This document shows, piece after piece, positions 30,848-40,733 of a stretch of DNA of 64,000 nucleotides. Under the pieces are notes generated by a model. That model was not told where the DNA came from, did no database searches, and was given only the letters and a program-made list of their open reading frames with translations. The first letter of the stretch is position 1. Each line of letters begins with the position of its first letter. Both the position numbers and the translations under genes were made by a program. Origin of the DNA: Setomelanomma holmii (Eukaryota; Ascomycota; Dothideomycetes; Pleosporales; Phaeosphaeriaceae); assembly GCA_010015745.1 (NCBI GenBank), contig ML978157.1, forward strand, positions 817,146-881,145, read 5' to 3'.

Positions 30848-31507
30848 ATGGCAACGGCAGATATGAGTAGTGTTGGAAACACGTCAGTACCTATCTGAAG
30901 CTTTGCTGACTACACTCACTAATAATGTCAGTACTCAACAACCCCGGAACGAATACGGCTATCTACGACTTGCATCAGAGCTCCGAAATGTCGTCTATGA
31001 TCATATTTTCGTTGCTACCATCGTGGGTTTCCGAGACAATAGGTTCGAAAGGGTACTTGGGAAGCAAGCCCTTGTCGAAATTGCGCCCGTCGGGCCCTTT
31101 GCCATGCTTGCCACCTGCCGTCAGATCCGACAAGAGATTCTGCCGCTCTTCTACCAACGTGTACCGCCTTTGACTTTCGCAATGACGGTCCCAATCTGTC
31201 ATTGCTTGAGTACCATGGGAAGATCTTTTGTACCTCTGTTCAGTCCATCCAGTTCGACGGTAATCTATTGAAGGATTTACGTTTTGTTGCAGCCACGAGC
31301 CATGGCAGAATTCAAGCGCTTGCAGAATATGGAGCGAAGCTGTCTCGTGTCGAACATGTTCGATTGACGGGATTGACGAGGTATCAGCTGTTCTCATGGA
31401 AAGAAAAAGAGCCCACAGGCAAGCAATTGCGCGAAATATTGGCTGACATGTTTCCTGGTCAGAGGCTACATATCGATATTGACCGGGTTCAGGCTGCGGC
31501 TTGGTAG
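30848..31507 (+). pseudogene. LRLASELRN (LPxELRN family) gene, one frame shift
   Basis: Exon 1 (30848-30882) encodes MATADMSSVGN; a phase-2 intron (30883-30932) precedes EYGYLRLASELRNVVYDHIF. The frame runs through LATCRQIRQEILPLFYQ and is then broken near 31160-31170. The family text resumes one frame over as AFDFRNDGPNLSLLEYHGK and ends normally with LREILADMFPGQRLHIDI and a TAG at 31505-31507. Start, intron position and C-terminus are those of the other family copies in this window. A one-base deletion is enough to explain the break; it could be real or an assembly error. Confidence 0.6.
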
Positions 31508-32280
31508 ACACAGAAACACGGCACGGATACATTGGCAGTGGCTGAGCAACCGATGATCGAGGCTGGGAAAGAGGCAGCACTATTAATTGCCGCCTAAGGC
31601 AGAATAACACGAAGTTGACGCCACTTCACAAAGGACACAAAAGGACGTACTAGCCTCGAAATTTTTGCTGCATGTATACTCGATCCAGAAACCACCAGGT
31701 TCCGCATTTACCTTTGTACAGCTGCCGCGTCAGTGTTACAGGATTAAGCTCTCTTCGCACCTTCTACCAAACAATACGACACACGCTCAACGTCGCACAG
31801 GACAATACCAAATGGCCATAATGAACATGGAAGCACCCGCATAATTGCTCTGTCTCGACAAAAAGCACGACCGAGGCCACTTGTAAGTATCCTTACCGGT
31901 CGCTTCTTGCGTATACTTGAGCGAACAAAGCTGCAAGCAATCTGATAATTAGCTCAAGTCGCCTTCTCTTCGCATAGCGGCTGAGCTGCGAGGGAAGACT
32001 TACATGCATGCCTTCCATATGGAGACTTTCCAGGTCATTGAGAAGTCAAATTTCGTAGGCTCTTTCGCGCTCCTTCATATATGTCTGCAGATCCACCATG
32101 AAGCCTTCGCATCATTCTTTGCACATGCTATTTTCGACGTGGTCAACGCACGCAATATGATATAGCATTGAAGATCTGTGGCCGGGTTCATGCAAGGAAA
32201 TACGATCCATAAAGTTAGGAGAGCATATGGCGAAGCAGATGGCGAGAGTTCGGCCTCGAGCTTCAACAGGAGACACTCCT
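31508..32280. other. gene-poor spacer inside LPxELRN cluster
   Basis: No frame with recognisable content. It probably contains further decayed copies, since family text reappears at 32281. Confidence 0.35.
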
Positions 32281-32523
32281 AGCCAATTATAAGTCAGGCG
32301 GACGGGCAAGACTTTTGTATACCTCGGAAATCTACATGTGGACCTAGAGGAAGGAGAGGAAGGTCTTGCCGAGAGCATCGCTCGGGCTGCATGGTGTTTG
32401 TTTGGCAAACCTGATCTTCGAGTCTGTATCAATGGCGTGAGAATTAGTCGGGCAACGAGCAGAAAGAGCTCGGAAATCTGTGTAGAACGCGGAGCATTGC
32501 TATTGCACACTGAAGGAAAGTGA
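32281..32523 (+). pseudogene. C-terminal relic of an LPxELRN-family gene
   Basis: The plus frame reads KTFVYLGNLHVDLEEGEEGL and LFGKPDLRVCINGVRI. The same order (L-x-x-hxV ... LF/LYP-x-x-DLxVxIN) closes the gene at 32933-33478. No N-terminal half is in frame upstream. Confidence 0.4.
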
Positions 32524-32685
32524 TTGTGACTTAGTGGAGCCTGCCAACTACAAGTCGGAGCTAGCTTCGTTGCAAGCTAATTTCATAATTTGAGGTGAGC
32601 CAGGATGCGATGAAATGTTTTCACTGAGATCTGGTAAGGCCCTAGGAGTTTCGTTTGCGGTTCAGGCTAGCGTCTTTTAGTACAT

Positions 32686-32765
32686 ACCTACTCCTCCGTC
32701 TGTCAGAATTACCCGCAGAACTTGTATACCTCTTTTCAACTCCCTTGCCACCATTCAGGTCGTAC
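32686..32765 (+). pseudogene. N-terminal relic of an LPxELRN-family gene
   Basis: The plus strand reads LLLRLSELPAELVYLFST, a damaged form of the PLLRLPAELRNxxY block that opens exon 2 in the neighbouring copies. It is followed by stops. Confidence 0.3.
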
Positions 32766-32932
32766 TGATTCTCGTAGCTCCTGTTTAAACTCGATCGTTT
32801 CACAGACCAGGTTTCCACAGCCTTTCCAACGATCGAGAGCCGCATTATAGGGTCGTGACCTGCTGTTATAGGAAGCCCAAAAGTTAGTGCTCAGATGAAG
32901 CAGGTTGCAGCGCATCCTAACAGCTGAATAGA

Positions 32933-33478
32933 ATGCCTTACGCTCAACCCATATCGCCGTTTCTGCGCCTTCCAGCGGAGCTCCGAAACTTGGTGTACAT
33001 CTTCGCATTCGCCGGAAGCACAATCCGCGTGTAGGCCGACCGTCCAGCACGTCGCGAAGTATATCAGAGCGCGGTCGCACTCCTCCACACCTGCCGTCAG
33101 ATCCGCAACGAAGCTTCCGGCTTGTTCTTCGAACACACAATCTTCGAGTTCGGCAAGGGTGGTACGGGCGATGTGAACCTTTACGCAATCGACCCCGCCA
33201 CTCGTCGTGCACTTCGCTCGATCAAAATAGGTCAAGGCTTCGCGAGACGAATGATCTATGCTTTGAGAGAGGCAGAATTCCCGCATTTTGTATTGGCTGA
33301 TAGTCACGGGCCTTATCTGTCGTCGCTCAAACACGTTCATGTCGACGTTCATGTATCGCGAAATCACAATCAAATTCGACGAAGAAAGGGTTTGTTTATC
33401 CTGAACAATATCGAAGAGATTTTCAGAATCTTGTATCCAAACCGGGATCTTGAAGTGCACATCAATGTCATAAAATGA
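32933..33478 (+). CDS. LPAELRN (2EXR/DUF7730-like) family protein
   Basis: Starts MPYAQPISPFLRLPAELRNL directly at ATG 32933. An in-frame TAG lies at 33032-33034. Either it is a nonsense change (CAG to TAG in VQADRP) or it sits in a 39-nt intron (33029-33067, GTGTAG to ATATCAG) that keeps the frame and gives TIR joined to SAVALLHTCRQIRNEASGLF. With splicing the protein is 168 aa. The rest is intact: FFEHTIFEFGKGG, YLSSLKHVHVDVHV, and the C-terminal LYPNRDLEVHINVIK. This is the best-preserved copy in the 30.8-34.6 kb cluster. Function of the family is unknown. Confidence 0.55.
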
Positions 33479-33790
33479 GAGAATCACAAATGGCGTGTCG
33501 AGAGATTGTGGGGCCTCGCTATGAGCCGACAGTTTGGAGCACAAGTTGAGGCAGAGGTGTGCAACCGACGGTCCCCACTCCAAAGTAACGTGAGCAATCA
33601 AAACTTTTCTCAAGACTGTTGTGTTCTTGTCGGTGGTGTCGATTTCCAGCACGCCGCGCTAAATGAATAATGCCAAGCCTTTTGTTTGCAATCACCTAGA
33701 TGCTGATGCTGTCTCGACGGCTCGTGAACTCAAACAACCTGAAACTTCGACCACTCACCACATCGAGCGTACGGGAATATGCAAAACAGT

Positions 33791-34186
33791 ATGGATTATC
33801 GGACTAGCCTTGACTTCGTCGAAGATGAGGCAAAGCTCAACAGCGGGAACACGTGAGTACGAGTGTGACGAGGGTGAGAAGAGTGACTGATCAAGTACAC
33901 AGTGCAGGATAGAGCCTCCGCCTTTCCCCTCTCTTGCGTCTCCCAGGCGAGCTCCATGTCGTCCTACATAACACAACCGTCACGGTGACTCTCAAAGGAC
34001 AGGCCGCCATAGGGGTCTCAAGCATCCGCTAAGCTACTACATATCTGCCGACAGATGCACCAAGAGACAAAGCCACTATTCTTCGCCGAAACCATGTTCT
34101 ATTTGGCGCTGGCCATTAAATGTCATGCCAAGGGCTTCGTTTGCAATTGCCTCCATTACTGTCAGAACTTCGCGCCGCACCTCTGA
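33791..34186 (+). pseudogene. LPxELRN-family gene with TAG and frame shift
   Basis: Exon 1 (33791-33852) encodes MDYRTSLDFVEDEAKLNSGN, phase-2 intron 33853-33902. Exon 2 opens with an in-frame TAG (33910-33912, CAG expected) before LRLSPLLRLPGELHVVLHN. After a further frame change near 34020-34045 it reads LLHICRQMHQETKPLFFAET and ends at TGA 34184-34186. Architecture equals that of the copies at 14070, 30848 and 34263. Confidence 0.55.
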
Positions 34187-34262
34187 CTTAACCGCGCTCC
34201 CACTTACAGCACCTCCGACTCTTTCGATAATGCACTCGAGACCAATTCAACTTCGCCACGCC

Positions 34263-34548
34263 ATGGGCATCGACACGCGCGCACGCGACCTCAAAGCCAT
34301 ACAGCCAAATGAGATTGAAGAGTGCGTATGAGCGAAGCGAAGGTAGAGTTGATACTGACCTGAGATGTAGATCGAGACCCAATCGACTCAACTCGCCGCT
34401 TCTGCGCCTGCCTGCCGAGATTCGAAATATGATCTACACCTTCACCTTATCCGACACGACTGTAACATTCCAAGTGACGCGCCTTCCAAGCGCGAGCGCC
34501 ATAATCAATACCCTTTGGCGAATTGTTGCGATGTGCTATCCGACTTAG
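34263..34548 (+). pseudogene. truncated LPAEIRN-family gene
   Basis: Exon 1 (34263-34321) encodes MGIDTRARDLKAIQPNEIE, phase-2 intron 34322-34370, then NSPLLRLPAEIRNMIYTFTL. The frame ends after 78 aa at TAG 34546-34548, while complete members run past 160 aa. No C-terminal block is seen downstream before the NAA10 gene. It could be expressed as a short protein but is probably a relic. Confidence 0.5.
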
Positions 34549-35083
34549 TGCATGTCTACGCAGGCTCCTTGGGCGAAAACACGACTGGTCTTGAGCAATT
34601 TGCACGTGAGATATTCCACAATCCCACTCTCCGACTACATAATTGGAAGGGTCCAAGTTGTTAGAGAGGTGCGTCTAATGAATAGACAGGTCGAACGTGG
34701 GCGGAAGCGAAGCTTGGGTAAGGCTCACGCTGCGACTAGAAGCGACGACACACCATGAGCTGAATGTGAAAAAGGTTCGGGATCAGAATGAGACGCATAC
34801 TCATAGCACAGTAGCGAGTTTTCTGATACTGTGGCTGCTGGAAAGAACAATTAGTGGCGTCGGACATTAGAACTACGCTAGTCCAAACCCCGAGCCCACA
34901 ACGTCTTCCGAGCCGCACGAGCCTCTTTTCACAGTTTGCCAGACCACATTGAGCATCGTGAACATCACCTCCCACATCCCCAGAATCTACCTCACCTATT
35001 ACCACCTAGCCCCAGTCACATCAGAAACTGCTAATTAACTTGCGGCGCAAAGAAAGAGCGAGGATCATACACGACGAGGCAAA
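34549..35083. other. intergenic, upstream of NAA10
   Basis: About 535 bases without a supported gene. It marks the border between the decayed LPxELRN cluster and a block of intact housekeeping genes. Confidence 0.45.
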
Positions 35084-36232
35084 ATGGATATTCGCGTACT
35101 ACGGCCGTCGGACATTCCACACGTCCAGCTTGCAAACATTACGAATCTGCCAGAGAATTACTTCTGCAAATACTACCTGTACCATGCGATGAGTTGGCCG
35201 CAGTTGAGCTATGTTGCTGTTGATGTAAGTCTGCATTTCTGAAGTCGATGCGGTGCGCACAAGCACAATATCATGCTTCACAGTTGGGGCAAGAGCTGGA
35301 ACGTCAATGCTGGGTCAGAGGATCTAGAATGAGATCAGAAAAAGCTTGAGAAATGTAGTGTCTCAACACAATGACCCAATTTACGCGCCGACCAAGAAAG
35401 AGAAGGACACCTTTGTGATTCCACTCCACACTTTCAATCCACCACAATCCCATCACACCTCCATCCACAACCTCATCAAACCCACTTCCAGTCACAGTCT
35501 AACACGGAATGAAAGGTCTCGCGCCCCCAAAAGACACCCTACGACCCGCCCAAAATCGTGGGCTATGTCCTCGCCAAAATGGAAGAAGAACCGGCCGACG
35601 GCGTGCAACACGGACACATCACCTCTCTATCCGTAATGCGCACGCACCGCCGTCTCGGATTGGCCGAGAAGTTGATGAGGCAGTCCCGTAAGTCTCTGCA
35701 CCCCTACCACCGTACCTTAATGTTTACGAGAGCTTTGTCGTACGATATGAGATGGCGGAGTGAGCTAACATCCCCCGTCTATACTAGAAAGAGCAATGGC
35801 TGAAACTTTCGCCGCGCACTACGTCTCCCTGCACGTCCGCGTGTCTAACACCGCCGCCCTGCACTTGTACCGCGACACGCTGGGCTTCACCGTCGATAAA
35901 GTCGAGGCCAAGTACTATGCTGATGGTGCGTCAACACCCACCCTCATTTTCCTCTTTCCTCCATAATCAACGCCAACAATTAATACACACGTCGCACATA
36001 CTGACACCTCCTAGGCGAAGATGCGTATAGCATGAAGATGGAGCTCGCGGACCTCAAGGATCAGTTGAGAGATGAGGAGGAGGAGATTTTCGGGAGCGAG
36101 AGCAAGGACGAGGGCGATGCAGTGGGCAGCGAAGGCGCAGAGAAGAAGCAAAAGGAAAAGGTGCAGAAAGTCAAAGTAGGACGGGGCAAGGGAGTTGTTG
36201 ACCTGGTAGAGAGGAGTGAGGTTACTGCTTGA
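35084..36232 (+). CDS. NAA10: N-terminal acetyltransferase A catalytic subunit NAA10/ARD1
   Basis: GNAT enzyme that, with Naa15, acetylates the N-terminus of nascent proteins on the ribosome. Exons 35084-35224, 35516-35687, 35788-35925, 36015-36232 give 222 aa. The start MDIRVLRPSDIPHVQLANIT is diagnostic for ARD1. The acetyl-CoA pyrophosphate loop is RRLGLA in MRTHRRLGLAEKLM; RVSNTAALHLYRDTLGF follows. The tail is acidic and then Lys-rich. The first intron (291 nt) is much longer than others here; a 60-70-nt alternative was not found. Converges with ECT1 across an AAC microsatellite. Confidence 0.95.
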
Positions 36233-36278
36233 GTTGTTAGATGTATTCCGTAGGGACGAGAAGATGCGCAGGAAGCAA

Positions 36279-36279
36279 A

Positions 36280-36316
<37 letters not shown>
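36279..36316 (+). repeat. (AAC)n microsatellite
   Basis: About twelve perfect AAC units between the stop codons of NAA10 and ECT1. Read on the other strand it gives a poly-Val open frame that is not a gene. Confidence 0.95.
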
Positions 36317-36317
<1 letters not shown>

Positions 36318-36416
36318 TGGGGCCATTGTTGAAAGAGTATTGAAGCCGTCATATACACACACGGTAACACAACTCCCTACCTACACCCACAACCTCGCTC
36401 CTCAGCTCCGTCTCGC

Positions 36417-38091
36417 CTAGATCCCAAACTGCCCCTCAACCTCCTTCCTCCTCTGCTCGCGTTCCAGCTCTTGTCTCAACTTCTCCACTTCCTCGCCCAC
36501 ACCCTTCTCGCCCTTCTTCCTCTGTCTCTCCTCATACAGCGCGCGTCCTCGCATAATCCTGCTCACAATTTCCGCCGCATTAACGTTCTGGAACTCGTGG
36601 TTCGCAATCTCACGATAGATGTTCAACGCTTTCGGGACGGCGTAAGGGTCGTAGGTCAGGGGCATGAATTTCGTTATGCCGTGGTAGACAGCTGTGGGGG
36701 TGGAGTAGGGCAGGGTGTGTAGGAAGGCTTTTGAGATGGAGAAGGGGGAGCCGAAGATTACTGCGTGGACGTACTGCCATATGTTAACTTCAGGGAGATC
36801 CGGGAAAGGATGGAGGTGGGTAGCTGGCTTACTTTACACTGCAGCACGCAGAGACCGCGCTCGAAGACATTCATGATGGGGAAGTTGATGCCTTTCCAGT
36901 GGTTGATGACTTCGTCGTCGTGGATGCCTGCGACTACAAAGGCGGGCGGGTAGTCTGAGCCTGTTTTTTCGATGCGCTCCTTTTTGGCTTCGTCCGTGTA
37001 CCAGCCGCGCTCTTTGGCGGAGTTTTCCTCGCTTTGGGTGACGAGGCGCAGGAATTCGATGTGGCCGGACGAAAAGAGGTCCCACCCTCCATCGACATAT
37101 ACCACGCTTTGACCAGGCTTGACTCCTTTGCCTGGGACCAGCTGGTGGAACTTGCCCTTCTCTTCCTTGACCGGGTTTTGGCTGTTTGTAGTCTCTTGCC
37201 GTACGGCGCCTGGGCGCTCGTGGTGGACGGTGTTACTGGTCGTTGTTCTCCGCAGCTTGGCGGGCTTGGAAGCATGCCAGTACCATACGTCGCAACCAGG
37301 AGCAAGACCACTTGCATCTGTTGCGTAGTCTTCGATCCGCTTCAGCATCTCTTGTCCCGTCTTTACGCGTTCTAGCTCTCCACCTGGGCCTTCGTCGCCA
37401 GACAACCTCTTCTCGAGCGATTGTATAAAGTGCAATCTCGTGCAGAGCAGCATGCGGCCGACGAGGTCAGTGGTCGAAATGCCCGGGGTGCGCTTGACCA
37501 CCTTGAAGCGACCGGCAGCCTTGACATAGCGGTAGCAGTCTTTGCCATCACTGTCTGAGGTGATGTCGTCGCCGTGCACCACGTACTGGCAGCCGTAGTG
37601 TGTGATCCAGGGCAGCGAGGTCACGTAGGGGGCTTTGGGGATGGCGCGCGTGGCCCAGCGACAGGCTTCGACGGCCATGACGCTGTCGTCGTCGTCAGTG
37701 CATGCTCGCTATAACAGGCCGTCATTGCGCACCGCTCGTCCAGGCGCATCACCGTGGGGCCCTTGTTCTCGAGAATAGATTCGTCCGAGTGCACGCCAAC
37801 AAGCAGCTCGTTGCCCAGCTGGCGGGCCTGCAGCATGGCGCCGGCATGGCCTGTGGTCTCTGTGAGTGTGTGCAACGTTCGTCCCTCGGCGCAGGCATAC
37901 CGTGGTGGGCAAAGTCGAAGCAGCCATCCACCCAGATGCGCTTGTCTGAGACGTCGACATCGTCTTGTGGGGGCGCGGGCCACTGTCCCTCAGCCGGAAC
38001 CCACTCTCCCTAATATATCTGTCAGATGTGACGTCTGTATGGCAGCGTCTCTACATACTCGGGCGCTTTGTCTGCGCTGCAGGGCACTCAT
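36417..38091 (-). CDS. ECT1: ethanolamine-phosphate cytidylyltransferase
   Basis: Makes CDP-ethanolamine from CTP and phosphoethanolamine in the Kennedy pathway to phosphatidylethanolamine. Five exons on the minus strand: 38091-38059, 38009-37901, 37850-37733, 37682-36833, 36773-36417; 488 aa. Two cytidylyltransferase modules are visible. The first has IWVDGCFDFAHHGHAGAM and RTPGISTTDLVGRML; the second has VYVDGGWDLFSSGHIEFL and an altered HxGH (SSGH), as in the PCYT2 family. The C-terminal ends in a Glu/Arg-rich helix. Splice joins after RQSAR, AHHG, LDER and VLQCK all keep frame. Shares its 5' side with a divergent conserved gene. Confidence 0.94.
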
Positions 38092-38632
38092 GGTAGCGAT
38101 GACGTTTGCGGGTGCGGGGTTCCAAAGTTGCGGGAGGTGTGTAGGAATGGGCCGATGAGTTATACACAGATGGCGACAATCACGCCGACACACACACAGA
38201 ACTCGGGTCTTCACAATGTCAGATTTGGACTTCCGAATTCCGAGACTGACGTTGCGCAAGGTGTAGGATGTGGAGGCGGGAGGCTTTGCAGGGATCGGCC
38301 GCTCTCTCGTCTCACTGGCCAAGCCCGTCGAGTGCTCGGAAGCGCCAAAAGCGTTCCTGCATCGGCTTCAGGGCCTCATTGGTGTCGCGTCTTAGCCCTC
38401 GGGGCGCATCGACGACGAGACAATGTGCGCCGCTCCCAGTCGCACCGCCGGCCAGCCCACGCGCGCCCTAGTATAAGGTCTGCCGTCCTGCCCTCTGCGC
38501 TGTGGTGTCTGCTGCGCCGTTGACAGCCCCGCCAGGCCGGAAGCGGTCTGAAACTGCTGGACCCTGTACCCCTGATCGATCGATCGCTCGGTAGGGTCCA
38601 CCGCCGTGGTCAAGGGTAAAGCGGTATGCAAC
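38092..38632. promoter_or_regulatory. bidirectional promoter region ECT1 / conserved unknown
   Basis: 541 bases between two divergent starts, rich in CG and short direct motifs. No gene seen. An in-frame GTG-led extension of the right-hand gene (from 38606) is not used as a start. Confidence 0.45.
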
Positions 38633-40199
38633 ATGGTCGACAGCGCCTCAAACACCGCTTCGACCGGCCTCTTCTCGCGGCGACCATCCTTCTTTGGCGG
38701 AAAGAGCTCCAAGGGCCACAAGGCAGGCCGCTCCTCCCTCTCCCAGTCCCACACCCTCACCACCCCGCCCGAGCTCGCCCTGCCTGCCACTCCCAGTTTA
38801 TCGGCACCAGACGACGCCCCTCTCGAGCCCGACCAATACGACGACACCCCGAAAGTGCCCACGACGCCACAGAAGCGCAGACACGCCAGCAGACACTCGA
38901 TTGCGAGCTCAGTGACAGACATCGGCTCGTCCCTGCGCCGGTCACGCAGCGCCTCACTGCGCACCAACACCTCCGCCGGCACCAGCACGTCCTCGCATAA
39001 GAGGACGCCCTCTGCCACCCTGGCGCTGACCTACTCTCCTGAAAAGGCCCCGGCCACCGCCTCGGCCTCGCGGCCCACCCTCTCCATATCGACCTTTTCG
39101 AGGAACAGGCAGAAGAGCAGCGAGAACGTGAGGCCAGAGACCAGCCAGAGTCACATCTACGAGAAGAGTCCCCTCAGTGCTGTCGACCGGCCCAAGACCC
39201 CATTCGGCATGGCGGTCCCTATGCCAGTGAGGCATCCGCCGACACAAAAGGAGATTATACAGGCGAACCGGCAGGCGAATGCACAGCTGGGTCCAGCAGC
39301 ACCAATACCCGTGCCCAATGGCGCCAACCCAAACATCATCTTCCAGCACATTCACGAGATGGCCTCGAAGCGCATATCCACGCTGGACTACCTAAGGAAG
39401 GCGTAAGCACAGCATCCTCCCTCTCTCCAGCCAATACTAATATGCTTCCAGCCACGAAGGCCGCATATACTGGTTCAACACACTCCTCTTCTCCAAATCC
39501 GACCTCGCACGCCTCCCCTCCTCCACTCCCCGCAACCAAGCCCGCCGAGCCACCCACTACCTACTCCTCGGCTTCTCACTCCCCAACATCCTCGACCTCA
39601 ACGCCAACTCGCCCACCGACTACCTCAAAGCCCTCAACGCCCTGCTCCTCGAGTTCGAACAATACCAAAGCATCCACCCCGCCGACGGCAGCACCCCCAG
39701 CTCCCTCAGCCGAGCGCGCCTCCCACAAATGTTCAAGCGCGCAAATCTCGGCGGCAAGGGGCGCCGGACTAGCAGCGCAACGGGCCTGAGCGATTACAGC
39801 ATGATGTTAACCCCCAGCAACAGCGCAGACAGCACAAGCGCATTCGGCCTCGACTCACCCCCGGAAAACAACGACCTCCTCCCCAACGAATCATACACAC
39901 ACCTGCAAACCCCCTTGCTCCCCTTCGACCCGGATTTCTTCAGCACCTTCGCAACCCTGTGCGATGTGCTTATCGATTGCTACACCAAGATCCTGAGCAT
40001 GCTGGCGAGCCCGGAGAGCGTGGCGAGTGCGGGCGCCGGGGTGCCGAGTTTGGTGGGCGATTTGTTCAACAAGGCGGATGCGCGCGTGAGGAAGATTATC
40101 CTAGCGGGTGTGGTCAGGGAGTTTGAGGAGAGTTGTCGCGCCGGGTTGAAGAGTGAGGTTGGGGGTGTGGGCAAGGTCGTGCTCGGGGGATTGATGTGA
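38633..40199 (+). CDS. conserved fungal protein, Ser-rich N-terminus, unknown function
   Basis: 505 aa from exons 38633-39402 and 39452-40199. Residues 1-200 are Ser/Thr/Pro/Arg-rich and probably disordered, with short motifs such as FSRRPSFFGGK and many possible phosphorylation sites. From NIIFQHIHEMASKRISTLDY the sequence becomes a compact helical domain (EGRIYWFNTLLFSKSDLARL, THYLLLGFSLPNILDL). It is interrupted by another Ser-rich insert and ends FFSTFATLCDVLIDCYTKIL with KIILAGVVREFEES. This looks like a regulator or scaffold conserved in Pezizomycotina. I do not recognise the family. Confidence 0.8.
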
Positions 40200-40733
40200 T
40201 GTGATGATTTACGTATGGAATCTGGCGTGGGATGTTTGTGGAAGAGGTGTGCAGGGGCTGGCTTGTGATTTGACATGATTGCCAAGGGCATTATGATATC
40301 CATGGAGGAAGTGATTATGAGGATTGGATTAGGCAAGGATTGCATACTCGGCGTTCACGGCATAGCGTGTGAAACACATCTTAACCAGCGACGAACTACG
40401 CCATTCCATTTTCCCGGCACAACTTGCGTATCGCTACTGTCTGCGCAAAACATCGCCACAGAGGCATGGACGGATCGATTGTGCAGGTGCATGTATATTA
40501 TTATTGCATACCATAGTCGACTGTCCGAAGCAGCCTACCTGTGATGCTGTTCCGTGATCCCAAATCATCCCTTCGTGAGGATTGTGAAGCCAATAACGCC
40601 AGGTAGTTTTCCCAATATTGTACATATCGCCATGAATATGACCAGTCAAATACCATCTCATGAGGTCTGAACGCCTTTGCCTCTCACTTCACAAGCCGTG
40701 CCATCGCCGTCAACATCTCACCGAGCTGTATGA
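40200..40733. other. intergenic, convergent 3' ends
   Basis: No supported gene. It lies between the stops of the conserved unknown and the MFS transporter. Confidence 0.45.

Noticed and set aside
36061..36370. Minus-strand open frame with a poly-Val/Leu tract
   Set aside because: It is the antisense reading of the NAA10 tail and the AAC microsatellite.
38606..38632. Upstream in-frame extensions starting with GTG or TTG (also at 8644, 58529, 21903)
   Set aside because: Eukaryotic starts should be ATG; the first suitable ATG was used in each case.
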